64,000 nt of DNA from Volvox africanus (taxonomy: Eukaryota > Chlorophyta > Chlorophyceae > Chlamydomonadales > Volvocaceae), in NCBI GenBank assembly GCA_030268105.1, contig BSDZ01000019.1:1590001-1654000 (forward strand), read 5' to 3'. This document shows, one piece after another, positions 34,201 to 49,200 of this stretch (the stretch's first letter is position 1; each line of letters opens with the position of its first letter). Made by a program: the position numbers and the translations under genes. The notes under the pieces were generated by a model. It had not been told where the DNA came from. It did not search any database and saw only the letters and a program-made list of their open reading frames with translations.

Positions 34201-37200
34201 TGTAACACAAATATGATTACCATAGATTCTTGGGAATAAATCCTGCGTTTTCTCACGGATTGCCATGGACTTCGCAGCACTTGCGTCATAGTTGAGCAAG
34301 AGCTTGAGAGTGCTTGAAGTTCCTTTGTGTGACACGACGCACGGTTGAATCTGTATGTTTCTAATCACCTAGCTGGATTATATCGAGCGAGCTGGACATA
34401 CCCACCGGCAAGAATGGCTGGACTCCAGCTACCTGTGAATAGCATGTTCCTGTAGGCATGTTGTTCGTAGGTAGCTGAGCTAATGATAATAAACTAGGTC
34501 CTGTGTGACTGTGTGACCTGATGATAGCCACATATGCAAAGCTTGCATGATGACATGGTGCAGCATGTGTATTCCCACAAATCATGGTTAGACGGCCTTA
34601 AGGAAAGTATGTGACACTTGTGTAAGTATATGTTATATCATGACATACGCTATTGTGCTGCAGGCACATCACCGCTGCCACCTTCGCCGCCCCCTCGCCC
34701 TCCTCGGCCAAGTCCTCCTCCTCTACCGCCATCACCCCCACCGATTCCACCAAGTCCAGCGCCTCCGGCACCCAGGCCCCCGCGTCCATCCACAGTCGGT
34801 GAGCCTTACTATGATCAGTGGCACTTGTTCCTGCTCACGCATGCATCCGTTTTGTTTACAAAGAACTGCAATGCTTCATAGCTCATCCCTGAATCCAGTA
34901 TCGCAAACTTGTTTTCTACTGATGGCCGACATGTATACATTTGATCATGAACACGCACTGGCTTGCAATCGAATGGGAACAAGGTTGCAATTATGACGAC
35001 TGCTGGCTGCACTCATCAAGGCAATCCTTTATTTGCTAATCGCCTACTGTGCGTGAGCGTAGTTTCTTGTTACAAATAAAGGCTGTACGTATGCATAGCC
35101 ACGCATGGACGTTTTCAGATATGTAGAGGGATGAGGAATGGAGGTATCAACGGGCCTCACATGGGGTGAAGCACCTGGCTGCTGTGGATATCGTGTAACG
35201 TATATGTACCTAACTATCCCGAGCAGGGGGCCATATGGGTACCTGACTAGCATCATGCTGTATCTAGATGGGGCTAATGGGGGCGTCCTTGGTATCCAGC
35301 TAGATGCATGCGGCTGCTACATACCCATGGGTAGCCGAATACAGCTAAGGAGGTCGACCTTCTCCTAACCCCCTAAACCCTTAACCCTTGACCCTCCCTA
35401 CAACCCTAAGCCATCCCGCACAGCTGCTCGTTAATGCTATTAACAACGTTCGCCTGCGTGTTGTGTTGTTTGTCCGTAGGCAACCTGGCCTTGGGCAAGG
35501 TGGCTTACGTATCAAGTCCATCAAATACATATTCGGCCAGTTATGCAGTCGATGGTAACCTGTTGACGTCGTCTTATTCTGGCGGATATGATGACCCCGC
35601 CAAATGGTTATCAGTGGACCTGGGCGGGGTGTGGGACATCAGCCGTATCCTGGTCTGGCCCTACCAGTACTGCTGCTGGTACTACAATGAGAACATAGAA
35701 GTTCGTGTTGGCTTGCGGAACATCAGCTCAGCAGACGACACATACGCCATTGGGGACAACCAGCTGGTGTGGAAGCAGAACGGGAGCACTCCTGGCAACC
35801 CAGACGCTCCAACAGACCCATTCGTGATCAATCTGCGGCCTGCAGTCAAGGGCCGCTGGGTCACAGTGCAGAACTTCTATGCTTACCAGTGTAAGTGTGC
35901 GTGGGAGTAGTGTAGGATCATTTGAGATCGTCACATCTCAAATGAAAGACCTGTATCTTAGCTTCATGCCCCTATTTGTTTGAATGTATGTGCCTGCTGC
36001 TGGTATTTATATATGTATGCTACATATAAAATATAAAGCACCAAAGAGAGTGTTATCTATCATATTGACGACGGATCCGCACTGAATATCCAAAAACAAA
36101 TAATACAGGTGGACGGTTTATTTCAGGATATGATGAAGAACATACATAGAACATACCTCCGCTGCAGACCAACGGTGCAGATAGACCAACGGTGCAGATA
36201 TACCAACGGCGTACATGCAGTGCATCGACTGCTGGTTCATTGCTTGCCAAATATATATTCAAGCTGCATTCATAATGAATGAACGGATCTGATACAACAA
36301 ATGAAGGTTTTTCATCTGTCATTACATACTTCTTATGTATGCCGTTTTAGCAACCTACATCCATATATTATTTGAAAACACACACACACACATACATATA
36401 CATATACATATTCATATATGTATATGTATATGTATATGCATGCATGGATGGATGTATATGCTGTTGAGCCTAATACTTATAACGGTTACTATTATATATG
36501 TCAGCCCGGTAGATGTTGATGAGGTCATTGCTTACCCAAACAAGTCATGCATATCCTGCCTCCACATCAACAACTGGGAGTCGTGCTTACAGCCTTCATC
36601 ATTCCCCATCATTCCCTGTGCTGCTCAGGGGCATACCTCTACATTGCTGAGGTTGAAGTCTACGGTAACGCCAGTGAGTTCAGTGGCTTTTGGTATAGCA
36701 TATATAGGATTATATGGTGGTGTAGCAATGTTGCATTCATTATCTTTTGTGTATAAAATGCTTATAACTTTATATATGCTTTATTATAAAAATATGTGAA
36801 ATCATCCGTGTCATTCATGTACTTCGCATCATGTCATATCTTGACACAAGATACCTAAGATCCTAAGATCTAAGATCTAAGATCTACCTAAGATCCTAAG
36901 ATCTAAGATCCTAAGATAATGTAACACAAATATGATTACCATAGATTCTTGGGAATAAATCCTGCGTTTTCTCACGGATTGCCATGGACTTCGCAGCACT
37001 TGCGTCATAGTTGAGCAAGAGCTTGAGAGTGCTTGAAGTTCCTTTGTGTGACACGACGCACGGTTGAATCTGTATGTTTCTAATCACCTAGCTGGATTAT
37101 ATCGAGCGAGCTGGACATACCCACCGGCAAGAATGGCTGGACTCCAGCTACCTGTGAATAGCATGTTCCTGTAGGCATGTTGTTCGTAGGTAGCTGAGCT

Positions 37201-40200
37201 AATAATAATAAACATCAAATCATGTGCATTGTCCCTGCATACTTTCACAGGGCAGCAAGCATGGTGTCTAGGACCCATGGATTGGTGTCACGTCCTGTGT
37301 GACTGTGTGACCTGATGATAGCCACATATGCAAAGCTTGCATGATGACATGGTGCAGCATGTGTATTCCCACAAATCATGGTTAGACGGCCTTAAGGTAA
37401 GTATGTGACACTTGTGTAAGTATGTGTTATATCATGACATACGCTATTGTGCTGCAGGCACATCACCGCTGCCACCTTCGCCGCCCCCTCGCCCTCCTCG
37501 GCCAAGTCCTCCTCCTCTACCGCCATCACCCCCACCGATTCCACCAAGTCCAGCGCCTCCGGCACCCAGGCCCCCGCGTCCATCCACAGTCGGTGAGCCT
37601 TACTATGATCAGTGGCACTTGTTCCTGCTCACGCATGCATCCGTTTTGTTTACAAAGAACTGCAATGCTTCATAGCTCATCCCTGAATCCAGTATCGCAA
37701 ACTTGTTTTCTACTGATGGCCGACATGTATACATTTGATCATGAACACGCACTGGCTTGCAATCGAATGGGAACAAGGTTGCAATTATGACGACTGCTGG
37801 CTGCACTCATCAAGGCAATCCTTTATTTGCTAATCGCCTACTGTGCGTGAGCGTAGTTTCTTGTTACAAATATAGGCTGTACGTATGCATAGCCACGCAT
37901 GGACGTTTTCAGATATGTAGAGGGATGAGGAATGGAGGTATCAACGGGCCTCACATGGGGTGAAGCACCTGGCTGCTGTGGATATCGTGTAACGTATATG
38001 TACCTAACTATCCCGAGCAGGGGGCCATATGGGTACCTGACTAGCATCATGCTGTATCTAGATGGGGCTAATGGGGGCGTCCTTGGTATCCAGCTAGATG
38101 CATGCGGCTGCTACATACCCATGGGTAGCCGAATACAGCTAAGGAGGTCGACCTTCTCCTAACCCCCTAAACCCTTAACCCTTGACCCTCCCTACAACCC
38201 TAAGCCATCCCGCACAGCTGCTCGTTAATGCTATTAACAACGTTCGCCTGCGTGTTGTGTTGTTTGTCCGTAGGCAACCTGGCCTTGGGCAAGGTGGCTT
38301 ACGTATCAAGTCCATCAAATACATATTCGGCCAGTTATGCAGTCGATGGTAACCTGTTGACGTCGTCTTATTCTGGCGGATATGATGACCCCGCCAAATG
38401 GTTATCAGTGGACCTGGGCGGGGTGTGGGACATCAGCCGTATCCTGGTCTGGCCCTACCAGTACTGCTGCTGGTACTACAATGAGAACATAGAAGTTCGT
38501 GTTGGCTTGCGGAACATCAGCTCAGCAGACGACACATACGCCATTGGGGACAACCAGCTGGTGTGGAAGCAGAACGGGAGCACTCCTGGCAACCCAGACG
38601 CTCCAACAGACCCATTCGTGATCAATCTGCAGCCTGCAGTCAAGGGCCGCTGGGTCACAGTGCAGAACTTCTATGCTTACCAGTGTAAGTGTGCGTGGGA
38701 GTAGTGTAGGATCATTTGAGATCGTCACATCTCAAATGAAAGACCTGTATCTTAGCTTCATGCCCCTATTTGTTTGAATGTATGTGCCTGCTGCTGGTAT
38801 TTATATATGTATGCTACATATAAAATATAAAGCACCAAAGAGAGTGTTATCTATCATATTGACGACGGATCCGCACTGAATATCCAAAAACAAATAATAC
38901 AGGTGGACGGTTTATTTCAGGATATGATGAAGAACATACATAGAACATACCTCCGCTGCAGACCAACGGTGCAGATAGACCAACGGTGCAGATATACCAA
39001 CGGCGTACATGCAGTGCATCGACTGCTGGTTCATTGCTTGCCAAATATATATTCAAGCTGCATTCATAATGAATGAACGGATCTGATACAACAAATGAAG
39101 GTTTTTCATCTGTCATTACATACTTCTTATGTATGCCGTTTTAGCAACCTACATCCATATATTATTTGAAAACACACACACACACATACATATACATATA
39201 CATATTCATATATGTATATGTATATGTATATGCATGCATGGATGGATGTATATGCTGTTGAGCCTAATACTTATAACGGTTACTATTATATATGTCAGCC
39301 CGGTAGATGTTGATGAGGTCATTGCTTACCCAAACAAGTCATGCATATCCTGCCTCCACATCAACAACTGGGAGTCGTGCTTACAGCCTTCATCATTCCC
39401 CATCATTCCCTGTGCTGCTCAGGGGCATACCTCTACATTGCTGAGGTTGAAGTCTACGGTAACGCCAGTGAGTTCAGTGGCTTTTGGTATAGCATATATA
39501 GGATTATATGGTGGTGTAGCAATGTTGCATTCATTATCTTTTGTGTATAAAATGCTTATAACTTTATATATGCTTTATTATAAAAATATGTGAAATCATC
39601 CGTGTCATTCATGTACTTCGCATCATGTCATATCTTGACACAAGATACCTAAGATCCTAAGATCTAAGATCTAAGATCTACCTAAGATCCTAAGATCTAA
39701 GATCCTAAGATAATGTAACACAAATATGATTACCATAGATTCTTGGGAATAAATCCTGCGTTTTCTCACGGATTGCCATGGACTTCGCAGCACTTGCGTC
39801 ATAGTTGAGCAAGAGCTTGAGAGTGCTTGAAGTTCCTTTGTGTGACACGACGCACGGTTGAATCTGTATGTTTCTAATCACCTAGCTGGATTATATCGAG
39901 CGAGCTGGACATACCCACCGGCAAGAATGGCTGGACTCCAGCTACCTGTGAATAGCATGTTCCTGTAGGCATGTTGTTCGTAGGTAGCTGAGCTAATGAT
40001 AATAAACTAGGTCCTGTGTGACTGTGTGACCTGATGATAGCCACATATGCAAAGCTTGCATGATGACATGGTGCAGCATGTGTATTCCCACAAATCATGG
40101 TTAGACGGCCTTAAGGTAAGTATGTGACACTTGTGTAAGTATGTGTTATATCATGACATACGCTATTGTGCTGCAGGCACATCACCGCTGCCACCTTCGC

Positions 40201-43200
40201 CGCCCCCTCGCCCTCCTCGGCCAAGTCCTCCTCCTCTACCGCCATCACCCCCACCGATTCCACCAAGTCCAGCGCCTCCGGCACCCAGGCCCCCGCGTCC
40301 ATCCACAGTCGGTGAGCCTTACTATGATCAGTGGCACTTGTTCCTGCTCACGCATGCATCCGTTTTGTTTACAAAGAACTGCAATGCTTCATAGCTCATC
40401 CCTGAATCCAGTATCGCAAACTTGTTTTCTACTGATGGCCGACATGTATACATTTGATCATGAACACGCACTGGCTTGCAATCGAATGGGAACAAGGTTG
40501 CAATTATGACGACTGCTGGCTGCACTCATCAAGGCAATCCTTTATTTGCTAATCGCCTACTGTGCGTGAGCGTAGTTTCTTGTTACAAATAAAGGCTGTA
40601 CGTATGCATAGCCACGCATGGACGTTTTCAGATATGTAGAGGGATGAGGAATGGAGGTATCAACGGGCCTCACATGGGGTGAAGCACCTGGCTGCTGTGG
40701 ATATCGTGTAACGTATATGTACCTAACTATCCCGAGCAGGGGGCCATATGGGTACCTGACTAGCATCATGCTGTATCTAGATGGGGCTAATGGGGGCGTC
40801 CTTGGTATCCAGCTAGATGCATGCGGCTGCTACATACCCATGGGTAGCCGAATACAGCTAAGGAGGTCGACCTTCTCCTAACCCCCTAAACCCTTAACCC
40901 TTGACCCTCCCTACAACCCTAAGCCATCCCGCACAGCTGCTCGTTAATGCTATTAACAACGTTCGCCTGCGTGTTGTGTTGTTTGTCCGTAGGCAACCTG
41001 GCCTTGGGCAAGGTGGCTTACGTATCAAGTCCATCAAATACATATTCGGCCAGTTATGCAGTCGATGGTAACCTGTTGACGTCGTCTTATTCTGGCGGAT
41101 ATGATGACCCCGCCAAATGGTTATCAGTGGACCTGGGCGGGGTGTGGGACATCAGCCGTATCCTGGTCTGGCCCTACCAGTACTGCTGCTGGTACTACAA
41201 TGAGAACATAGAAGTTCGTGTTGGCTTGCGGAACATCAGCTCAGCAGACGACACATACGCCATTGGGGACAACCAGCTGGTGTGGAAGCAGAACGGGAGC
41301 ACTCCTGGCAACCCAGACGCTCCAACAGACCCATTCGTGATCAATCTGCAGCCTGCAGTCAAGGGCCGCTGGGTCACAGTGCAGAACTTCTATGCTTACC
41401 AGTGTAAGTGTGCGTGGGAGTAGTGTAGGATCATTTGAGATCGTCACATCTCAAATGAAAGACCTGTATCTTAGCTTCATGCCCCTATTTGTTTGAATGT
41501 ATGTGCCTGCTGCTGGTATTTATATATGTATGCTACATATAAAATATAAAGCACCAAAGAGAGTGTTATCTATCATATTGACGACGGATCCGCACTGAAT
41601 ATCCAAAAACAAATAATACAGGTGGACGGTTTATTTCAGGATATGATGAAGAACATACATAGAACATACCTCCGCTGCAGACCAACGGTGCAGATAGACC
41701 AACGGTGCAGATATACCAACGGCGTACATGCAGTGCATCGACTGCTGGTTCATTGCTTGCCAAATATATATTCAAGCTGCATTCATAATGAATGAACGGA
41801 TCTGATACAACAAATGAAGGTTTTTCATCTGTCATTACATACTTCTTATGTATGCCGTTTTAGAAACCTACATCCATATATTATTTGAAAACACACACAC
41901 ACACATACATATACATATACATATTCATATATGTATATGTATATGTATATGCATGCATGGATGGATGTATATGCTGTTGAGCCTAATACTTATAACGGTT
42001 ACTATTATATATGTCAGCCCGGTAGATGTTGATGAGGTCATTGCTTACCCAAACAAGTCATGCATATCCTGCCTCCACATCAACAACTGGGAGTCGTGCT
42101 TACAGCCTTCATCATTCCCCATCATTCCCTGTGCTGCTCAGGGGCATACCTCTACATTGCTGAGGTTGAAGTCTACGGTAACGCCAGTGAGTTCAGTGGC
42201 TTTTGGTATAGCATATATAGGATTATATGGTGGTGTAGCAATGTTGCATTCATTATCTTTTGTGTATAAAATGCTTATAACTTTATATATGCTTTATTAT
42301 AAAAATATGTGAAATCATCCGTGTCATTCATGTACTTCGCATCATGTCATATCTTGACACAAGATACCTAAGATCCTAAGATCTAAGATCTAAGATCTAC
42401 CTAAGATCCTAAGATCTAAGATCCTAAGATAATGTAACACAAATATGATTACCATAGATTCTTGGGAATAAATCCTGCGTTTTCTCACGGATTGCCATGG
42501 ACTTCGCAGCACTTGCGTCATAGTTGAGCAAGAGCTTGAGAGTGCTTGAAGTTCCTTTGTGTGACACGACGCACGGTTGAATCTGTATGTTTCTAATCAC
42601 CTAGCTGGATTATATCGAGCGAGCTGGACATACCCACCGGCAAGAATGGCTGGACTCCAGCTACCTGTGAATAGCATGTTCCTGTAGGCATGTTGTTCGT
42701 AGGTAGCTGAGCTAATGATAATAAACTAGGTCCTGTGTGACTGTGTGACCTGATGATAGCCACATATGCAAAGCTTGCATGATGACATGGTGCAGCATGT
42801 GTATTCCCACAAATCATGGTTAGACGGCCTTAAGGTAAGTATGTGACACTTGTGTAAGTATGTGTTATATCATGACATACGCTATTGTGCTGCAGGCACA
42901 TCACCGCTGCCACCTTCGCCGCCCCCTCGCCCTCCTCGGCCAAGTCCTCCTCCTCTACCGCCATCACCCCCACCGATTCCACCAAGTCCAGCGCCTCCGG
43001 CACCCAGGCCCCCGCGTCCATCCACAGTCGGTGAGCCTTACTATGATCAGTGGCACTTGTTCCTGCTCACGCATGCATCCGTTTTGTTTACAAAGAACTG
43101 CAATGCTTCATAGCTCATCCCTGAATCCAGTATCGCAACCTTGTTTTCTACTGATGGCCGACATGTATACATTTGATCATGAACACGCACTGGCTTGCAA

Positions 43201-46200
43201 TCGAATGGGAACAAGGTTGCAATTATGACGACTGCTGGCTGCACTCATCAAGGCAATCCTTTATTTGCTAATCGCCTACTGTGCGTGAGCGTAGTTTCTT
43301 GTTACAAATAAAGGCTGTACGTATGCATAGCCACGCATGGACGTTTTCAGATATGTAGAGGGATGAGGAATGGAGGTATCAACGGGCCTCACATGGGGTG
43401 AAGCACCTGGCTGCTGTGGATATCGTGTAACGTATATGTACCTAACTATCCCGAGCAGGGGGCCATATGGGTACCTGACTAGCATCATGCTGTATCTAGA
43501 TGGGGCTAATGGGGGCGTCCTTGGTATCCAGCTAGATGCATGCGGCTGCTACATACCCATGGGTAGCCGAATACAGCTAAGGAGGTCGACCTTCTCCTAA
43601 CCCCCTAAACCCTTAACCCTTGACCCTCCCTACAACCCTAAGCCATCCCGCACAGCTGCTCGTTAATGCTATTAACAACGTTCGCCTGCGTGTTGTGTTG
43701 TTTGTCCGTAGGCAACCTGGCCTTGGGCAAGGTGGCTTACGTATCAAGTCCATCAAATACATATTCGGCCAGTTATGCAGTCGATGGTAACCTGTTGACG
43801 TCGTCTTATTCTGGCGGATATGATGACCCCGCCAAATGGTTATCAGTGGACCTGGGCGGGGTGTGGGACATCAGCCGTATCCTGGTCTGGCCCTACCAGT
43901 ACTGCTGCTGGTACTACAATGAGAACATAGAAGTTCGTGTTGGCTTGCGGAACATCAGCTCAGCAGACGACACATACGCCATTGGGGACAACCAGCTGGT
44001 GTGGAAGCAGAACGGGAGCACTCCTGGCAACCCAGACGCTCCAACAGACCCATTCGTGATCAATCTGCAGCCTGCAGTCAAGGGCCGCTGGGTCACAGTG
44101 CAGAACTTCTATGCTTACCAGTGTAAGTGTGCGTGGGAGTAGTGTAGGATCATTTGAGATCGTCACATCTCAAATGAAAGACCTGTATCTTAGCTTCATG
44201 CCCCTATTTGTTTGAATGTATGTGCCTGCTGCTGGTATTTATATATGTATGCTACATATAAAATATAAAGCACCAAAGAGAGTGTTATCTATCATATTGA
44301 CGACGGATCCGCACTGAATATCCAAAAACAAATAATACAGGTGGACGGTTTATTTCAGGATATGATGAAGAACATACATAGAACATACCTCCGCTGCAGA
44401 CCAACGGTGCAGATAGACCAACGGTGCAGATATACCAACGGCGTACATGCAGTGCATCGACTGCTGGTTCATTGCTTGCCAAATATATATTCAAGCTGCA
44501 TTCATAATGAATGAACGGATCTGATACAACAAATGAAGGTTTTTCATCTGTCATTACATACTTCTTATGTATGCCGTTTTAGAAACCTACATCCATATAT
44601 TATTTGAAAACACACACACACACATACATATACATATACATATTCATATATGTATATGTATATGTATATGCATGCATGGATGGATGTATATGCTGTTGAG
44701 CCTAATACTTATAACGGTTACTATTATATATGTCAGCCCGGTAGATGTTGATGAGGTCATTGCTTACCCAAACAAGTCATGCATATCCTGCCTCCACATC
44801 AACAACTGGGAGTCGTGCTTACAGCCTTCATCATTCCCCATCATTCCCTGTGCTGCTCAGGGGCATACCTCTACATTGCTGAGGTTGAAGTCTACGGTAA
44901 CGCCAGTGAGTTCAGTGGCTTTTGGTATAGCATATATAGGATTATATGGTGGTGTAGCAATGTTGCATTCATTATCTTTTGTGTATAAAATGCTTATAAC
45001 TTTATATATGCTTTATTATAAAAATATGTGAAATCATCCGTGTCATTCATGTACTTCGCATCATGTCATATCTTGACACAAGATACCTAAGATCCTAAGA
45101 TCTAAGATCTAAGATCTACCTAAGATCCTAAGATCTAAGATCCTAAGATAATGTAACACAAATATGATTACCATAGATTCTTGGGAATAAATCCTGCGTT
45201 TTCTCACGGATTGCCATGGACTTCGCAGCACTTGCGTCATAGTTGAGCAAGAGCTTGAGAGTGCTTGAAGTTCCTTTGTGTGACACGACGCACGGTTGAA
45301 TCTGTATGTTTCTAATCACCTAGCTGGATTATATCGAGCGAGCTGGACATACCCACCGGCAAGAATGGCTGGACTCCAGCTACCTGTGAATAGCATGTTC
45401 CTGTAGGCATGTTGTTCGTAGGTAGCTGAGCTAATGATAATAAACTAGGTCCTGTGTGACTGTGTGACCTGATGATAGCCACATATGCAAAGCTTGCATG
45501 ATGACATGGTGCAGCATGTGTATTCCCACAAATCATGGTTAGACGGCCTTAAGGTAAGTATGTGACACTTGTGTAAGTATGTGTTATATCATGACATACG
45601 CTATTGTGCTGCAGGCACATCACCGCTGCCACCTTCGCCGCCCCCTCGCCCTCCTCGGCCAAGTCCTCCTCCTCTACCGCCATCACCCCCACCGATTCCA
45701 CCAAGTCCAGCGCCTCCGGCACCCAGGCCCCCGCGTCCATCCACAGTCGGTGAGCCTTACTATGATCAGTGGCACTTGTTCCTGCTCACGCATGCATCCG
45801 TTTTGTTTACAAAGAACTGCAATGCTTCATAGCTCATCCCTGAATCCAGTATCGCAAACTTGTTTTCTACTGATGGCCGACATGTATACATTTGATCATG
45901 AACACGCACTGGCTTGCAATCGAATGGGAACAAGGTTGCAATTATGACGACTGCTGGCTGCACTCATCAAGGCAATCCTTTATTTGCTAATCGCCTACTG
46001 TGCGTGAGCGTAGTTTCTTGTTACAAATAAAGGCTGTACGTATGCATAGCCACGCATGGACGTTTTCAGATATGTAGAGGGATGAGGAATGGAGGTATCA
46101 ACGGGCCTCACATGGGGTGAAGCACCTGGCTGCTGTGGATATCGTGTAACGTATATGTACCTAACTATCCCGAGCAGGGGGCCATATGGGTACCTGACTA

Positions 46201-49200
46201 GCATCATGCTGTATCTAGATGGGGCTAATGGGGGCGTCCTTGGTATCCAGCTAGATGCATGCGGCTGCTACATACCCATGGGTAGCCGAATACAGCTAAG
46301 GAGGTCGACCTTCTCCTAACCCCCTAAACCCTTAACCCTTGACCCTCCCTACAACCCTAAGCCATCCCGCACAGCTGCTCGTTAATGCTATTAACAACGT
46401 TCGCCTGCGTGTTGTGTTGTTTGTCCGTAGGCAACCTGGCCTTGGGCAAGGTGGCTTACGTATCAAGTCCATCAAATACATATTCGGCCAGTTATGCAGT
46501 CGATGGTAACCTGTTGACGTCGTCTTATTCTGGCGGATATGATGACCCCGCCAAATGGTTATCAGTGGACCTGGGCGGGGTGTGGGACATCAGCCGTATC
46601 CTGGTCTGGCCCTACCAGTACTGCTGCTGGTACTACAATGAGAACATAGAAGTTCGTGTTGGCTTGCGGAACATCAGCTCAGCAGACGACACATACGCCA
46701 TTGGGGACAACCAGCTGGTGTGGAAGCAGAACGGGAGCACTCCTGGCAACCCAGACGCTCCAACAGACCCATTCGTGATCAATCTGCAGCCTGCAGTCAA
46801 GGGCCGCTGGGTCACAGTGCAGAACTTCTATGCTTACCAGTGTAAGTGTGCGTGGGAGTAGTGTAGGATCATTTGAGATCGTCACATCTCAAATGAAAGA
46901 CCTGTATCTTAGCTTCATGCCCCTATTTGTTTGAATGTATGTGCCTGCTGCTGGTATTTATATATGTATGCTACATATAAAATATAAAGCACCAAAGAGA
47001 GTGTTATCTATCATATTGACGACGGATCCGCACTGAATATCCAAAAACAAATAATACAGGTGGACGGTTTATTTCAGGATATGATGAAGAACATACATAG
47101 AACATACCTCCGCTGCAGACCAACGGTGCAGATAGACCAACGGTGCAGATATACCAACGGCGTACATGCAGTGCATCGACTGCTGGTTCATTGCTTGCCA
47201 AATATATATTCAAGCTGCATTCATAATGAATGAACGGATCTGATACAACAAATGAAGGTTTTTCATCTGTCATTACATACTTCTTATGTATGCCGTTTTA
47301 GCAACCTACATCCATATATTATTTGAAAACACACACACACATATACATATACATATACATATTCATATATGTATATGTATATGCATGCATGGATGGATGT
47401 ATATGCTGTTGAGCCTAATACTTATAACGGTTACTATTATATATGTCAGCCCGGTAGATGTTGATGAGGTCATTGCTTACCCAAACAAGTCATGCATATC
47501 CTGCCTCCACATCAACAACTGGGAGTCGTGCTTACAGCCTTCATCATTCCCCATCATTCCCTGTGCTGCTCAGGGGCATACCTCTACATTGCTGAGGTTG
47601 AAGTCTACGGTAACGCCAGTGAGTTCAGTGGCTTTTGGTATAGCATATATAGGATTATATGGTGGTGTAGCAATGTTGCATTCATTATCTTTTGTGTATA
47701 AAATGCTTATAACTTTATATATGCTTTATTATAAAAATATGTGAAATCATCCGTGTCATTCATGTACTTCGCATCATGTCATATCTTGACACAAGATACC
47801 TAAGATCCTAAGATCTAAGATCTAAGATCTACCTAAGATCCTAAGATCTAAGATCCTAAGATAATGTAACACAAATATGATTACCATAGATTCTTGGGAA
47901 TAAATCCTGCGTTTTCTCACGGATTGCCATGGACTTCGCAGCACTTGCGTCATAGTTGAGCAAGAGCTTGAGAGTGCTTGAAGTTCCTTTGTGTGACACG
48001 ACGCACGGTTGAATCTGTATGTTTCTAATCACCTAGCTGGATTATATCGAGCGAGCTGGACATACCCACCGGCAAGAATGGCTGGACTCCAGCTACCTGT
48101 GAATAGCATGTTCCTGTAGGCATGTTGTTCGTAGGTAGCTGAGCTAATAATAATAAACATCAAATCATGTGCATTGTCCCTGCATACTTTCACAGGGCAG
48201 CAAGCATGGTGTCTAGGACCCATGGATTGGTGTCACGTCCTGTGTGACTGTGTGACCTGATGATAGCCACATATGCAAAGCTTGCATGATGACATGGTGC
48301 AGCATGTGTATTCCCACAAATCATGGTTAGACGGCCTTAAGGTAAGTATGTGACACTTGTGTAAGTATGTGTTATATCATGACATACGCTATTGTGCTGC
48401 AGGCACATCACCGCTGCCACCTTCGCCGCCCCCTCGCCCTCCTCGGCCAAGTCCTCCTCCTCTACCGCCATCACCCCCACCGATTCCACCAAGTCCAGCG
48501 CCTCCGGCACCCAGGCCCCCGCGTCCATCCACAGTCGGTGAGCCTTACTATGATCAGTGGCACTTGTTCCTGCTCACGCATGCATCCGTTTTGTTTACAA
48601 AGAACTGCAATGCTTCATAGCTCATCCCTGAATCCAGTATCGCAAACTTGTTTTCTACTGATGGCCGACATGTATACATTTGATCATGAACACGCACTGG
48701 CTTGCAATCGAATGGGAACAAGGTTGCAATTATGACGACTGCTGGCTGCACTCATCAAGGCAATCCTTTATTTGCTAATCGCCTACTGTGCGTGAGCGTA
48801 GTTTCTTGTTACAAATATAGGCTGTACGTATGCATAGCCACGCATGGACGTTTTCAGATATGTAGAGGGATGAGGAATGGAGGTATCAACGGGCCTCACA
48901 TGGGGTGAAGCACCTGGCTGCTGTGGATATCGTGTAACGTATATGTACCTAACTATCCCGAGCAGGGGGCCATATGGGTACCTGACTAGCATCATGCTGT
49001 ATCTAGATGGGGCTAATGGGGGCGTCCTTGGTATCCAGCTAGATGCATGCGGCTGCTACATACCCATGGGTAGCCGAATACAGCTAAGGAGGTCGACCTT
49101 CTCCTAACCCCCTAAACCCTTAACCCTTGACCCTCCCTACAACCCTAAGCCATCCCGCACAGCTGCTCGTTAATGCTATTAACAACGTTCGCCTGCGTGT